This document shows positions 23,325 to 31,033 of a DNA stretch of 43,628 nucleotides, piece after piece; the first letter of the stretch is position 1; each line of letters starts with the position of its first letter. The notes under the pieces were generated by a model that searched no databases, was not told the origin of the DNA, and saw nothing but the letters and a program-made list of their open reading frames with translations. The stretch spans positions 1 through 43,628 of the forward strand of contig JAGIBJ010000033.1 of NCBI GenBank assembly GCA_017744415.1, written 5' to 3'. This DNA comes from Solirubrobacteraceae bacterium (GTDB lineage: Bacteria; Actinomycetota; Thermoleophilia; Solirubrobacterales; Solirubrobacteraceae). A program made the translations under genes and the position numbers.

Positions 23325-24599
23325 GTGTCCTTCGCCCATCGACTGCTGCATCGCCTGATCGCCCTGGTTGCGATCGCTGTTCCACTTGGCGTCTTCGCGC
23401 CTGCAGCACAAGCTCTGCCTGAGGACTTCGGCCTCCCGAAGTTCAAGTACTCCGAGTTCTACATCCCGCCGTCGCCGCTCCCGGCCGGCAAGCCGGGCGA
23501 CATCCTCAAGGCCGAGAAGATGGACTTCTCGCGTGCCATCACCAAGCCGCCCCGGGGCACCGAGGGCTGGCGCGTGATGTACCTCTCCACGAGCGCGACC
23601 GGCCAGCCGATCGCCGTCACCGGCACCGTGCTCATGCGTCCCAACCAGGCGCCGAAGCAGGGCATCGAGAACCGTCCGATCGTGTCGTACGGCAACGAGG
23701 CGCAGGGCCTCGGCGACAACTGCGCCGTCTCGCGACTCCTCTGGTACGGCCACACGGGCGAGATCGCCCTCTGGGCCGACCTCATCCGCGCCGGTTACGC
23801 CGTCGCCTCCACCGACTACGAGGGCCTCGGCACTCCCGACGTCCACACGTTCGGCGTCGCCGTCTCCGAAGGCCACGCGATGCTCGACATCGTTCGCGCG
23901 GCTCGCAACCTCGAGGCCGCCAAGCTTCCGAAGAACGGTCCCGTCGGTCTGTTCGGGTATTCGCAGGGCGGCGCCGCCGCCGGCTTCGCCGCCGAGCAGG
24001 CAGCCACCTACGCGCCCGATGTGAAGATCACGGCCGCCTCCTTCGGTGGCGCGCCGGTCGACCCGATGAGCGTGGCCAAGGCTGCCAACGGGCAGTTCTT
24101 CTCGGCCCTCATGTTCGGTGCGGCTGTCGGCTTCGACGCTGCCTACCCCGAGCTCGATCTCGACAGCTTCCTCAACGACAAGGGCGCGGCCCTCAAGAAG
24201 AAGATCTACGGCTCCTGCATCGAGATGATCTTCCCGATGGCCTTCAAGAAGGTCGAGGGCTACCTCAAGCCGGGCATGAACCCGCTGTACGACGCTCGCT
24301 GGCAGAAGCGCTTTGCGGAGAACAAGCTGGGTCAGGTCGCCCCGCAGTTCCCGGTGAACTACTACCACGCGACGTGGGACGAGGCCGCTCCGTACCGGGA
24401 TGCGAAGACCCTCCGGAAGCAGTACTGCGCCGGCGGCACGCCGCTGCGGTTCGTCGAGGTGATCGGTCTCGAGCACGTCTCCACCGGTCCGGTGTGGATG
24501 CCCCAGGCTGCCAAGTGGCTCGCTGCCCGCTTCGAGGGCAAGGTCGACAAGGGCAACTGCGGCAAGAACAACATCTTCGGCCTCCCGTCCGACAAGTAG
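23325..24599 (+). CDS. Secreted lipase, alpha/beta hydrolase (LIP family), copy 1
   Basis: A 424-residue exported hydrolase. The signal peptide ends near PAAQA (residues about 30-34). The nucleophile elbow is GYSQGG with the serine, an Asp is available in ATWDEAAPY, and a His in GLEHVSTGP, giving a plausible Ser-Asp-His triad in the order seen in secretory lipases of the LIP (Candida/Pseudozyma lipase A-like) family. TDYEGLGTP is another family landmark. GTG 23325 is selected over the upstream TTG at 23241 because of GAGGAG 4 nt before it and because it directly starts the signal peptide. It is followed 6 nt later by a paralogue. Predicted to cleave triacylglycerols or esters outside the cell. 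Confidence 0.87.
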   Translation: MSFAHRLLHRLIALVAIAVPLGVFAPAAQALPEDFGLPKFKYSEFYIPPSPLPAGKPGDILKAEKMDFSRAITKPPRGTEGWRVMYLSTSATGQPIAVTGTVLMRPNQAPKQGIENRPIVSYGNEAQGLGDNCAVSRLLWYGHTGEIALWADLIRAGYAVASTDYEGLGTPDVHTFGVAVSEGHAMLDIVRAARNLEAAKLPKNGPVGLFGYSQGGAAAGFAAEQAATYAPDVKITAASFGGAPVDPMSVAKAANGQFFSALMFGAAVGFDAAYPELDLDSFLNDKGAALKKKIYGSCIEMIFPMAFKKVEGYLKPGMNPLYDARWQKRFAENKLGQVAPQFPVNYYHATWDEAAPYRDAKTLRKQYCAGGTPLRFVEVIGLEHVSTGPVWMPQAAKWLAARFEGKVDKGNCGKNNIFGLPSDK

Positions 24600-24605
24600 T
24601 GCGTC

Positions 24606-25784
24606 ATGCGCCGCCTGTTCTTGCGCATCGCTGCGGCGGTGCTGGCCACTGCATGCCTTCCCGCAGCCGCTAGCGCCGCCAGCTTCTACGACCCGCCGGA
24701 GCCGCTCCCGAACACCACGCCCGGCACGCTGCTGCGCGCCGAGCCCATGGAGTTCCAGGGCGCCACCAAGCCTCCCGCGGGCACCGTCGGCTACCGGATC
24801 CTCTACGTCTCGCGCACCGCGCTCGGCGAGCCCGTGGCCGTCTCCGGCAGCCTCGTGCTGCCGAACGCCACGGCGCAGCCGCGCACGCTGATCGGGATCG
24901 CGCCGGGAACCCATGGCATGGGCGACGCGTGCGCGCCGTCCCGAGTGCTCGCGTACGGCGCCGAGCAGGAGCTCGACAAGATCAACCGTTTCCTCGCGGA
25001 TGGGTACGCGGTCGTCATGACCGACTACGAGGGCCTCGGCACGCCAGGTGTTCATCCGTACGGCGTCAACGTCGCTGCCGGGCGTGACCTGCTCGACGCG
25101 CTGCGTGCTGCCCGGCAGGTCGCGGGAACGGGTCTCGAGACCGACGGCAAGCTCGGTGTGTTCGGCTACTCGCAGGGTGGTGGCGCCGTCGGCTCTGCCA
25201 TCGAGCAGCAGCCGTCGTACGCCCCGGAGCTGAAGATCACGGCCGCCGTCGTCGGTGGCGTGCTCGGCGAGCCCGCCCGGATCCCGAACGCGCTCTTCGG
25301 CAACTTCTGGGCGGGCGTCGCGCTCATGGCGGTCATCGGCTACGACTCGGCCTACGACCTCGGGCTCAAGTCGACGCTCACCCAATTCGGCCGCAACGCT
25401 CTGTCGAGCACGGCGAAATGGTGTGTGGTCAACGCGAGCATCCCACTCCAGTACGCGCAGATGGCCTGGTTCACGAAGGGCGGCAAGAACCCCGTCGCGA
25501 CCGCCCCGTGGCGCGCGCGCATGGATCAGAACACGCTGGGTTACGGGAAGCCGAACGTCCCGATCTACCAGTACCACGGTGAGTGGGACCAGACCCTGAA
25601 CTACAACTCGGCCAAGCGCGTGCGCGCGCGCTGGTGTGCAGGTGGGGCGGACGTGCGCTTCGTGACCGTCCGGTTCGCCGAGCACTTCATCGCCGACGCC
25701 GCCGGTTTCGGTCCTGCGGCCAACTGGCTCCAGGCAAAGCTGAGCGGCCGCGGAACACCTTCCGGCAACTGCCCGGCTGCATAG
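24606..25784 (+). CDS. Secreted lipase, alpha/beta hydrolase (LIP family), copy 2
   Basis: A 392-residue paralogue of the preceding lipase. A short signal peptide ends at ASAAS (residue about 25). Shared landmarks: DYEGLGTPGVHPYGV, the elbow GYSQGG, Asp in EWDQTLNY, His in FAEHFIADAAGF, and matching cysteines (CAPSR, the C in RWCAGG, SGNC). Only 6 nt separate it from copy 1 and no SD is obvious, so it is probably translated by coupling or re-initiation in one operon. The two copies have clearly diverged, so the duplication is not recent. Substrate preference unknown. Confidence 0.87.
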   Translation: MRRLFLRIAAAVLATACLPAAASAASFYDPPEPLPNTTPGTLLRAEPMEFQGATKPPAGTVGYRILYVSRTALGEPVAVSGSLVLPNATAQPRTLIGIAPGTHGMGDACAPSRVLAYGAEQELDKINRFLADGYAVVMTDYEGLGTPGVHPYGVNVAAGRDLLDALRAARQVAGTGLETDGKLGVFGYSQGGGAVGSAIEQQPSYAPELKITAAVVGGVLGEPARIPNALFGNFWAGVALMAVIGYDSAYDLGLKSTLTQFGRNALSSTAKWCVVNASIPLQYAQMAWFTKGGKNPVATAPWRARMDQNTLGYGKPNVPIYQYHGEWDQTLNYNSAKRVRARWCAGGADVRFVTVRFAEHFIADAAGFGPAANWLQAKLSGRGTPSGNCPAA

Positions 25785-25841
25785 GGCATTCGCCACCCCG
25801 CCCGGTCTTCGACTGACGCGGGCCAACCGCTGTGGGCGAGG

Positions 25842-25847
25842 TACGTT
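25842..25847 (+). promoter_or_regulatory. -10 hexamer TACGTT, leaderless start
   Basis: TACGTT ends 6 nt before ATG 25854 with no SD. Confidence 0.5.
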
Positions 25848-25853
25848 GAGCCG

Positions 25854-26264
25854 ATGGGACGGTCCAGCCTCCTCACCCACGCGGTCGGCGCGGTGCTCGG
25901 CGCCAGCGCCGTCGTGCCGAGCGTGCTTCTCGTGCGCCGGCGGACGGCGAACACCACGGCGCTGGCCGGCGCAGGTCTGGTCATCGCCGCTGCCATCTAC
26001 CCGGCCGCGCGCACCGACCGTCTCGCGGGCCCCGCTGGGGCGCGCGAGCTCGCGGGTCTCGTCGCCGCCGGCCTGCTCGCCACCGCGGCCGCCGGCGCCG
26101 GTGGCACGCGCGGGCGCCGGCTCATCGCGGCCGGCTGGGCATCGCACGCGCTCTTCGACGCCGCCCATGACACCGGTCGCGGTTCGAGCATCCCCGCGTG
26201 GTACCCGGCCGCGTGCGCGGCCTTCGACCTCGTCCTGGCGTCGGAGCTCTGGCGCGCCGACTGA
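25854..26264 (+). CDS. Small polytopic membrane protein of unknown function
   Basis: A 136-residue Ala/Gly-rich protein with about four predicted membrane segments (near residues 8-25, 38-50, 65-85 and 115-130). ASHALFDAAHDTGRGSSIPAWYP is a conserved-looking loop with two His and several Asp that I have the impression of seeing in small actinobacterial membrane proteins, but I cannot name the family. Start chosen from the leaderless -10 at 25842. Convergent with the LCP gene, 27 nt apart. No function proposed. Confidence 0.75.
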   Translation: MGRSSLLTHAVGAVLGASAVVPSVLLVRRRTANTTALAGAGLVIAAAIYPAARTDRLAGPAGARELAGLVAAGLLATAAAGAGGTRGRRLIAAGWASHALFDAAHDTGRGSSIPAWYPAACAAFDLVLASELWRAD

Positions 26265-26291
26265 GACGGCGCGACGGACCTCGTCGTCGGG

Positions 26292-27419
26292 CTAGTTGCC
26301 GAGAAAGGCGTTCACGCGCTTGGTCTTGAGACTGTCCGGAACCTGGCCGGACTCGGTGCCGAGCACCTGCGTCTTGCCGCTGCCGGGGATCGCGAGACCG
26401 AGCATCGTGCCGATGAGGCGCGGGCCGGCCATGTCTGAGTCCATCGTCTTCGGGGCCTCCCACGCGATGAGCGGCAAGCGCACGAATCCGATCGGCGAGA
26501 GGGCGCGGCGCTTCATCGCGCTGATCACCTTCTGCTGGCGGTGCGCGCGCGTGAGGTCGTTCTCGCGCGAATTGCACTCGTTCTTTCGCGTGCGCGCGAG
26601 CGCCAGGGCCTGGTCGCCGTTGAGGTGCGTGCGTTTGCCGGTCGGGATGCGCACGGTCACGCCGCCGTTCTTGTAGCCGCCGTTGATCTTCCCGATCACG
26701 CACGAGCCCTTGTAGGTGATCCCGCCCATCGCATCGATCAGGCCGGGGAAGTCGCCGAAGCTGATCTGCATCGTGTGGCCGACGTTGATGCCCGTCCAGC
26801 CCTCGATCGTGCGGATGAGGAGTGCAGGGCCGCCGTAGGCATAGGCCGAGTTGATCTTGCCGACGCCGTGGCCCGGGATCGGGACGATCGTGTCGCGCGC
26901 GATCGAGAGCTTGCGCACCCCGCCGCCGCCGACGCGCATCAGCATGATCGAGTCGGCGAGGCCGTAGCCGCCCTGCTGGCTCGCCCCGGGCTCCTTGGAA
27001 CCGTCCGGGCGCTTGTCGGAGCCGATCACGAGGATCGTGGTCGTGCCGAACGGCGGGGTGCCGCCGCTGCCGAGGAGGTCGTCGCCGCCGTCCACGTTGG
27101 CCTGGTGCAGCTGCGCGCTCACGAGGAACACGAGCAGCGAGAGCACGATCCACGAGACGACCCAGACGCCGAGCCAACGCCAGAGACGCCTCGTGAACGA
27201 GCGCGGCGGCCGGAGTGCACGGCGAGGATTCAAGCTCTGGCGGTTGCCGGGGCCGGTGGGCGCGCTGCGGGGCTGGCGTCCTTCCCGACCGCCCGCACGC
27301 GGATCGCCCGACTCGGTGCGGCGCAGGTCGCGCAGCTCGCGGAGCGGGTCGTCGGCAGGGGCGGTGCGGGAGGAAGGCCGACCGCGGTATCTGCGGTAGC
27401 GGGGATTCTCCTCTGGCAT
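26292..27419 (-). CDS. LytR-CpsA-Psr (LCP) family glycopolymer transferase
   Basis: A 375-residue protein. Residues 1-75 are a basic, disordered cytosolic tail; one membrane helix follows (WLGVWVVSWIVLSLLVFLV, about 83-101), then the extracytoplasmic LCP domain. Family motifs are present: ILVIGSDKRPDG, the phosphate-binding RKLSIARDT, KINSAYAYGG, GDFPGLIDAMGGI, and LNGDQALALARTRKN. LCP enzymes transfer undecaprenyl-linked glycopolymers (wall teichoic acids, capsule, arabinogalactan) onto peptidoglycan, so this could attach the glycan made by the operon at the left end of the window (inference). Start ATG 27419 lies just 21 nt from the divergent ROK gene. The frame is open far upstream, but only as a shadow of that gene. 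Confidence 0.92.
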   Translation of the reverse strand: MPEENPRYRRYRGRPSSRTAPADDPLRELRDLRRTESGDPRAGGREGRQPRSAPTGPGNRQSLNPRRALRPPRSFTRRLWRWLGVWVVSWIVLSLLVFLVSAQLHQANVDGGDDLLGSGGTPPFGTTTILVIGSDKRPDGSKEPGASQQGGYGLADSIMLMRVGGGGVRKLSIARDTIVPIPGHGVGKINSAYAYGGPALLIRTIEGWTGINVGHTMQISFGDFPGLIDAMGGITYKGSCVIGKINGGYKNGGVTVRIPTGKRTHLNGDQALALARTRKNECNSRENDLTRAHRQQKVISAMKRRALSPIGFVRLPLIAWEAPKTMDSDMAGPRLIGTMLGLAIPGSGKTQVLGTESGQVPDSLKTKRVNAFLGN

Positions 27420-27427
27420 GAGCGCTC

Positions 27428-27433
27428 TATCGT
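27428..27433 (+). promoter_or_regulatory. -10 hexamer TATCGT, leaderless start of the ROK kinase
   Basis: TATCGT ends 7 nt before ATG 27441. It lies inside the 21-nt gap to the divergent LCP gene, so the LCP promoter must overlap the ROK promoter or coding region. Confidence 0.5.
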
Positions 27434-27440
27434 TGCAGTG

Positions 27441-28433
27441 ATGCCAGCGACCCCGCGCCTGTTGATCGGAATCGACGTCGGTGGGACGAAGGCGCTGGCC
27501 GGGCTCGTGAACGACGACCTCGAGGTGCTGGCCACCTCCCGCCGCCCCACCAGCGGGGTCGACGGGGGCCACCTGATCGACCTGCTCGTCGAGGAGGTCG
27601 ACGAGCTTCGCGCGCAAGCACCGGGCGAGATCGTCGCGGTCGGCCTCGGCATCCCCGGCCTGCTCGATCGACAGGGCCGCGTGTGGAAGGCGCCGAACCT
27701 CCCGCTGGAGCCCGGTACCGCGATCGGGCAGGAGCTCGCGAGCCGCATCGGGCTGCTCGTCGCGTCCGACAACGATGCCAACTGCGCTGCGATCGCCGAG
27801 CATGCCGCCGGCGCGGGCGTCGGCCACGAAGACCTCGTCCTGTTGACGGTCGGTACGGGCGTGGGCGGTGGCGTGATCGTGCACGACGAGCCGCTCCGCG
27901 GCGCCCACGGCATGGCGGCCGAACTCGGCCACCTCACGATCCACGCCGACGGCCGCCCCTGCATCGGCGACTGCCCGAACCTCGGCTGCCTCGAGGCCGA
28001 GGCCTCCGGCACGGCCCTTGGCCGGATCGCCGGCGAGGTCGCCGACGAACACCCCGGCGGCGCACTCGCCGGCGAGCGCCAAGGCGGAACACTCGACGGC
28101 CCGCGGGTGACGGAACTCGCGCAGGCCGGCGACACCGAGGCGATCGAGGCGCTGCGGCGACTCGGCGTGAACCTCGGCGTCGGCATGGCGTCGCTCGGCA
28201 ACATCTTCGATCCCGGCCTGATCCTCGTCGGCGGGGGCGCGAGCGCGGCCGGCGAGCTGCTGCTCGGTCCCGCGCGTGAGACGTTCATGGCGCGCGTGAT
28301 GCCGCCCATCGCCGAGCGCACCGAGGTTCGCCTCGCCCGCTTCGGCAACGAAGCCGGCCTGCTCGGCGCCGCCGTGCTCGCGCGCCGCGCCGCCGACGGC
28401 ACCGCCGGGCGTGCCGCCGTCGCGAGGCCCTGA
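27441..28433 (+). CDS. ROK-family sugar kinase (glucokinase-like)
   Basis: A 330-residue ASKHA-fold kinase. The phosphate-1 motif GIDVGGTK sits at residues 10-17; the ROK signature region ELGHLTIHADGRPC...CPNLGCLE provides the zinc-binding His/Cys set (HxxxxxDGxxCxxxCxxxGCLE); the catalytic Asp is in ASDNDANCAA. It should phosphorylate glucose or an amino sugar with ATP in the cytosol; a repressor role is unlikely because no N-terminal helix-turn-helix is present. ATG 27441 is supported by the leaderless -10; GTG 27438 is one codon upstream. RsmI follows 3 nt downstream. Confidence 0.9.
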   Translation: MPATPRLLIGIDVGGTKALAGLVNDDLEVLATSRRPTSGVDGGHLIDLLVEEVDELRAQAPGEIVAVGLGIPGLLDRQGRVWKAPNLPLEPGTAIGQELASRIGLLVASDNDANCAAIAEHAAGAGVGHEDLVLLTVGTGVGGGVIVHDEPLRGAHGMAAELGHLTIHADGRPCIGDCPNLGCLEAEASGTALGRIAGEVADEHPGGALAGERQGGTLDGPRVTELAQAGDTEAIEALRRLGVNLGVGMASLGNIFDPGLILVGGGASAAGELLLGPARETFMARVMPPIAERTEVRLARFGNEAGLLGAAVLARRAADGTAGRAAVARP

Positions 28434-28436
28434 GCG

Positions 28437-29282
28437 ATGGCTCACGCTCCGGCGCCCGCCGCGGGTCGGCTCACGCTCTGCCCGACCCCGATCGGCAACC
28501 TCGCCGACTGCCCGCCTCGCGTAGCGGCGGCGCTGCTCGATGCCGATCTCGTGCTCTGCGAGGACACCCGCCGCACCGGCAAGCTCCTCCAGCACCTGGC
28601 GGCGGAGGCGGGGCGCGACGGGCGGCCTCCGATGAAGCAGCTCCACGACCACAACGAGCGTGGCCAGGTGGAGGGGCTCGTCGCCCAGCTCACGGCGGGC
28701 CTTCGCGCCGCGCTCTGCAGCGATGCCGGCACCCCGCTCGTCAGCGACCCGGGGCTCTCGCTCGTGCGCGGCTGCCTCGAGGCTGGCGTGACGGTCGAGT
28801 CGCTGCCGGGGCCGAGCGCGGTCCTCGTCGCACTGTCGGCGTCCGGGATGGCGTCAGATCGCTGGCGGTTCGTCGGATTCGCTCCGCGCAAGGCCGATGC
28901 CGCCGCGCAGGTGCTGCTCGACGAGGAGACCACCGTGGCCTTCGAAGCCCCCGGCCGCGTCGCCGCCACGCTTGCGGCGATCGCCGCGGTCGATCCGGAG
29001 CGAGAGGTGGCCGTCGCCCGCGAGCTCACCAAGCTGCACGAGGAGATCGTCCGGGGGCCGGCAGCAGTGCTGGCCGAGCGCTACGCCGGCGCCCCGCCGA
29101 AGGGTGAGGTGACGCTCGTGGTCGCGGGCGCCGCGCGGGAGGTCGACGATGCCGCGGCGGTCGAGGCCGTCGAGCGGCTGGTGGCTGCGGGCGCGCGCAC
29201 GAAGGACGCGGCGGCGGTCGTCGCCGACCTCACCGGAGCCCGGACGAACGCGCTCTACCGGGCCGTCCAAGCCCGTCGCTGA
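28437..29282 (+). CDS. rsmI: 16S rRNA (cytidine-1402-2'-O)-methyltransferase RsmI
   Basis: A 281-residue tetrapyrrole-methylase-fold enzyme that 2'-O-methylates C1402 in the ribosomal P site using S-adenosylmethionine. Characteristic segments: LCPTPIGNLAD, DTRRTGKLL, CSDAGTPLVSDPG, LPGPSAVLVALSASG and GFAPRK, ending with a helical LVAAGARTKDAAAVVADLTGARTNALYRA tail typical of the family. It starts 3 nt after the ROK kinase stop, so the two are probably cotranscribed. Length is normal for the family and no key motif is missing. Confidence 0.93.
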   Translation: MAHAPAPAAGRLTLCPTPIGNLADCPPRVAAALLDADLVLCEDTRRTGKLLQHLAAEAGRDGRPPMKQLHDHNERGQVEGLVAQLTAGLRAALCSDAGTPLVSDPGLSLVRGCLEAGVTVESLPGPSAVLVALSASGMASDRWRFVGFAPRKADAAAQVLLDEETTVAFEAPGRVAATLAAIAAVDPEREVAVARELTKLHEEIVRGPAAVLAERYAGAPPKGEVTLVVAGAAREVDDAAAVEAVERLVAAGARTKDAAAVVADLTGARTNALYRAVQARR

Positions 29283-29318
29283 GCTGCCTGCGAGGACGCC
29301 GCAGCGGCGGCGGTTGCG

Positions 29319-29324
29319 TAGACT
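29319..29324 (+). promoter_or_regulatory. -10 hexamer TAGACT for the aldolase gene
   Basis: TAGACT lies 39 nt before GTG 29364; the leader carries AGGA (29350-29353) 10 nt before that start, marking a conventional leadered mRNA. Confidence 0.45.
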
Positions 29325-29363
29325 CGGCCGCTCCGTTTCCCTTCGTCACAGGACTTGCCGACA

Positions 29364-30257
29364 GTGCCAATCAATCAGGAACAGCGCGACAAGATCGCCT
29401 CGGGTCAGGGCTTCATTGCCGCGCTTGACCAGAGCGGCGGCAGCACCCCGAAGGCGCTCAAGCTCTACGGCGTCGACGAGTCGGAGTACTCCGGCGATGC
29501 GGAGATGTTCGCGGCGGTGCACGCGATGCGCGAGCGCATCGTGACGAGCCCGGCGTTCAACGGCGAGCGCGTGCTCGGCGCGATCCTGTTCGAGCGCACG
29601 CTCGACGACAGCTTCGCGGGCCAGGATGCCGCCTCGTTCCTCTGGGACGCCAAGCAGGTCGTCCCGTTCCTGAAGATCGACAAGGGTCTTGAGGACGAGG
29701 CTGACGGCGTCCAGCTGATGAAGCCGATCCCGGGCCTCGACGAGCTGCTCGCCAAGGCCGCCTCCAAGGGCGTCTTCGGCACGAAGGAGCGCTCCGTGAT
29801 CAAGGCCAACAACGCCGCTGGCATCGCCGCGGTGCTCGATCAGCAGTTCGAGCTCGGCCAGCAGGTGCTCGCCGCGGGCCTCGTGCCGATCCTCGAGCCC
29901 GAGGTCGACATCAACGCTGCCGACAAGGCCGAGATCGAGGTGACGATGAAGCAGGGGCTGCTCGAGCGCCTGGAGAACGTCGATCCCGCTGCGCCGGTGA
30001 TGCTCAAGCTCACGCTCCCGACCGTCGACGGCTTCTTCGCGGAGCTGGTCGATCATCCGAGCGTGCTCAAGGTGGTGGCGCTCTCGGGCGGCTACAGCCG
30101 CGACGACGCCAACGCCAAGCTCGCCAACAACCCGGGCATCATCGCGAGCTTCAGCCGCGCCCTGACCGAGGGTCTGAGCGCGCAGCAGAGCGACGACGAG
30201 TTCAACGAGGCGCTCGACGCCGCCATCGAGGCGATCTACCGCGCCTCGATCGCCTAA
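29364..30257 (+). CDS. fda: Class I fructose-bisphosphate aldolase
   Basis: A 297-residue Schiff-base aldolase of the bacterial class I (Staphylococcus-type) family, cleaving fructose-1,6-bisphosphate to dihydroxyacetone phosphate and glyceraldehyde-3-phosphate in glycolysis and gluconeogenesis. Landmarks: GFIAALDQSGGSTPKALKLY at the N-terminus, LFERTLD, PFLKIDKGL, VPILEPEVDI and VMLKLTLP; the candidate Schiff-base lysine lies in one of the last segments. GTG 29364 is chosen over TTG 29355 because AGGA is correctly spaced from it. An ATTTCG/CGAAAT hairpin follows within 10 nt of the stop. Confidence 0.93.
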   Translation: MPINQEQRDKIASGQGFIAALDQSGGSTPKALKLYGVDESEYSGDAEMFAAVHAMRERIVTSPAFNGERVLGAILFERTLDDSFAGQDAASFLWDAKQVVPFLKIDKGLEDEADGVQLMKPIPGLDELLAKAASKGVFGTKERSVIKANNAAGIAAVLDQQFELGQQVLAAGLVPILEPEVDINAADKAEIEVTMKQGLLERLENVDPAAPVMLKLTLPTVDGFFAELVDHPSVLKVVALSGGYSRDDANAKLANNPGIIASFSRALTEGLSAQQSDDEFNEALDAAIEAIYRASIA

Positions 30258-30264
30258 CGGCCTC

Positions 30265-30334
30265 ATTTCGTTACGAAATCGCGCGCTCTGCGACGAGACG
30301 GTCGCACCTCTGCACCAACTCGCGCGCAGAGCGC
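30265..30334 (+). repeat. Nested inverted repeats downstream of the aldolase gene
   Basis: ATTTCG (30265-30270)/CGAAAT (30274-30279) forms a short hairpin. It is followed by GCGCTCTGCG (30283-30292) and its exact inverse CGCAGAGCGC (30325-30334), enclosing a GCGAC (30290-30294)/GTCGC (30301-30305) hairpin. The first hairpin may be the aldolase terminator; the larger structure lies 33 nt before the next gene and may be an operator or leader element. Confidence 0.45.
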
Positions 30335-30367
30335 CACTTGGCCGCCGGTACGTGCCACGGTGCGGCC

Positions 30368-31021
30368 ATGCCCCTCGCCGGCCCGCCTCCGCTGCACCCG
30401 CCCCTCCGGCCGGTCGTCGTCCGGCGCACCTACCGCGATGCCCCTGTCTTCGCGGCGGGTGCTCGCCGGTCGGTGCGCCTCGGCGCCACCGCCGGGCAGC
30501 GGATCGCGGCGCCGTGCACCGGGGGCGTGCGGTTCGCTGGCCGCGTGGCCGGCGGATCGCCGGTGATCACCGTCGGCTGTGGCGCCTGGGGACTGCGCGT
30601 CACGGTCGGCGGGATCACTCCGGCCCTCCCCCGCGGGGCGCCGGTGCGCGCCGGGGGGCGCCTCGGCACAGCGCTCGGCTCGGAGCTCGGGCTCTCGGTC
30701 CGCCGTGACGGGATCGGCTACGTCGACCCGGTCCCGCTCCTCGCGCGCGAGGCGGGTCCGTCGACGCCCACCGTGCTCGACGTGCCGCGACGCATCCAGC
30801 GCCCCTGGCGTGCCGCGCCGGCCGTGCACGGACTCCGCACGGTCGGCACGAGCCTCGTCGAGGCGAGCGCCCGGGCCTCGCCGACGGCCGACCGCTCGCT
30901 CGGTCTCACCGGCTCCGTGCTCGGGGCCACCGGCCTCCTGATCTGGGCCGCGCGCGCCATCGCCGTGCGCCGGGGCGGCCGCCGTACGACCGCCGCTCGT
31001 CGCGCCGCCCTGCGGCGGTAA
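30368..31021 (+). CDS. Degenerate M23 (LytM)-like protein with C-terminal membrane helix
   Basis: A 217-residue protein. Residues about 33-125 follow the strand pattern of LytM/M23 endopeptidases (RSVRLGATAGQRIAAP, GGVRFAGRVAGG, APVRAGGRLGTALGSELGLSVRR, YVDPVPLL). The zinc ligands are missing: the usual HxxxD segment reads RSVRLG and the usual HxH segment reads ELGLSV. Two Cys (50 and 71) are new. A single hydrophobic helix near residues 175-200 and an Arg-rich tail suggest membrane anchoring; no N-terminal signal peptide is evident. Catalytically dead M23 domains can act as amidase activators or wall-binding modules, so such a role is possible but unproven. Its TAA stop doubles as the first bases of the metG -10. 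Confidence 0.65.
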   Translation: MPLAGPPPLHPPLRPVVVRRTYRDAPVFAAGARRSVRLGATAGQRIAAPCTGGVRFAGRVAGGSPVITVGCGAWGLRVTVGGITPALPRGAPVRAGGRLGTALGSELGLSVRRDGIGYVDPVPLLAREAGPSTPTVLDVPRRIQRPWRAAPAVHGLRTVGTSLVEASARASPTADRSLGLTGSVLGATGLLIWAARAIAVRRGGRRTTAARRAALRR

Positions 31022-31024
31022 CGT
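31019..31024 (+). promoter_or_regulatory. -10 hexamer TAACGT of metG, overlapping the upstream stop codon
   Basis: TAACGT ends 9 nt before ATG 31034 with no SD. Its first three bases are the stop codon of the preceding gene. Confidence 0.5.
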
Positions 31025-31033
31025 CCTCGGCGG

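Noticed and set aside
22866..26168. 1100-codon minus-strand open frame across the lipase genes
   Set aside because: Despite its length it lacks any family motif, and it opposes two lipases with catalytic motifs and signal peptides.
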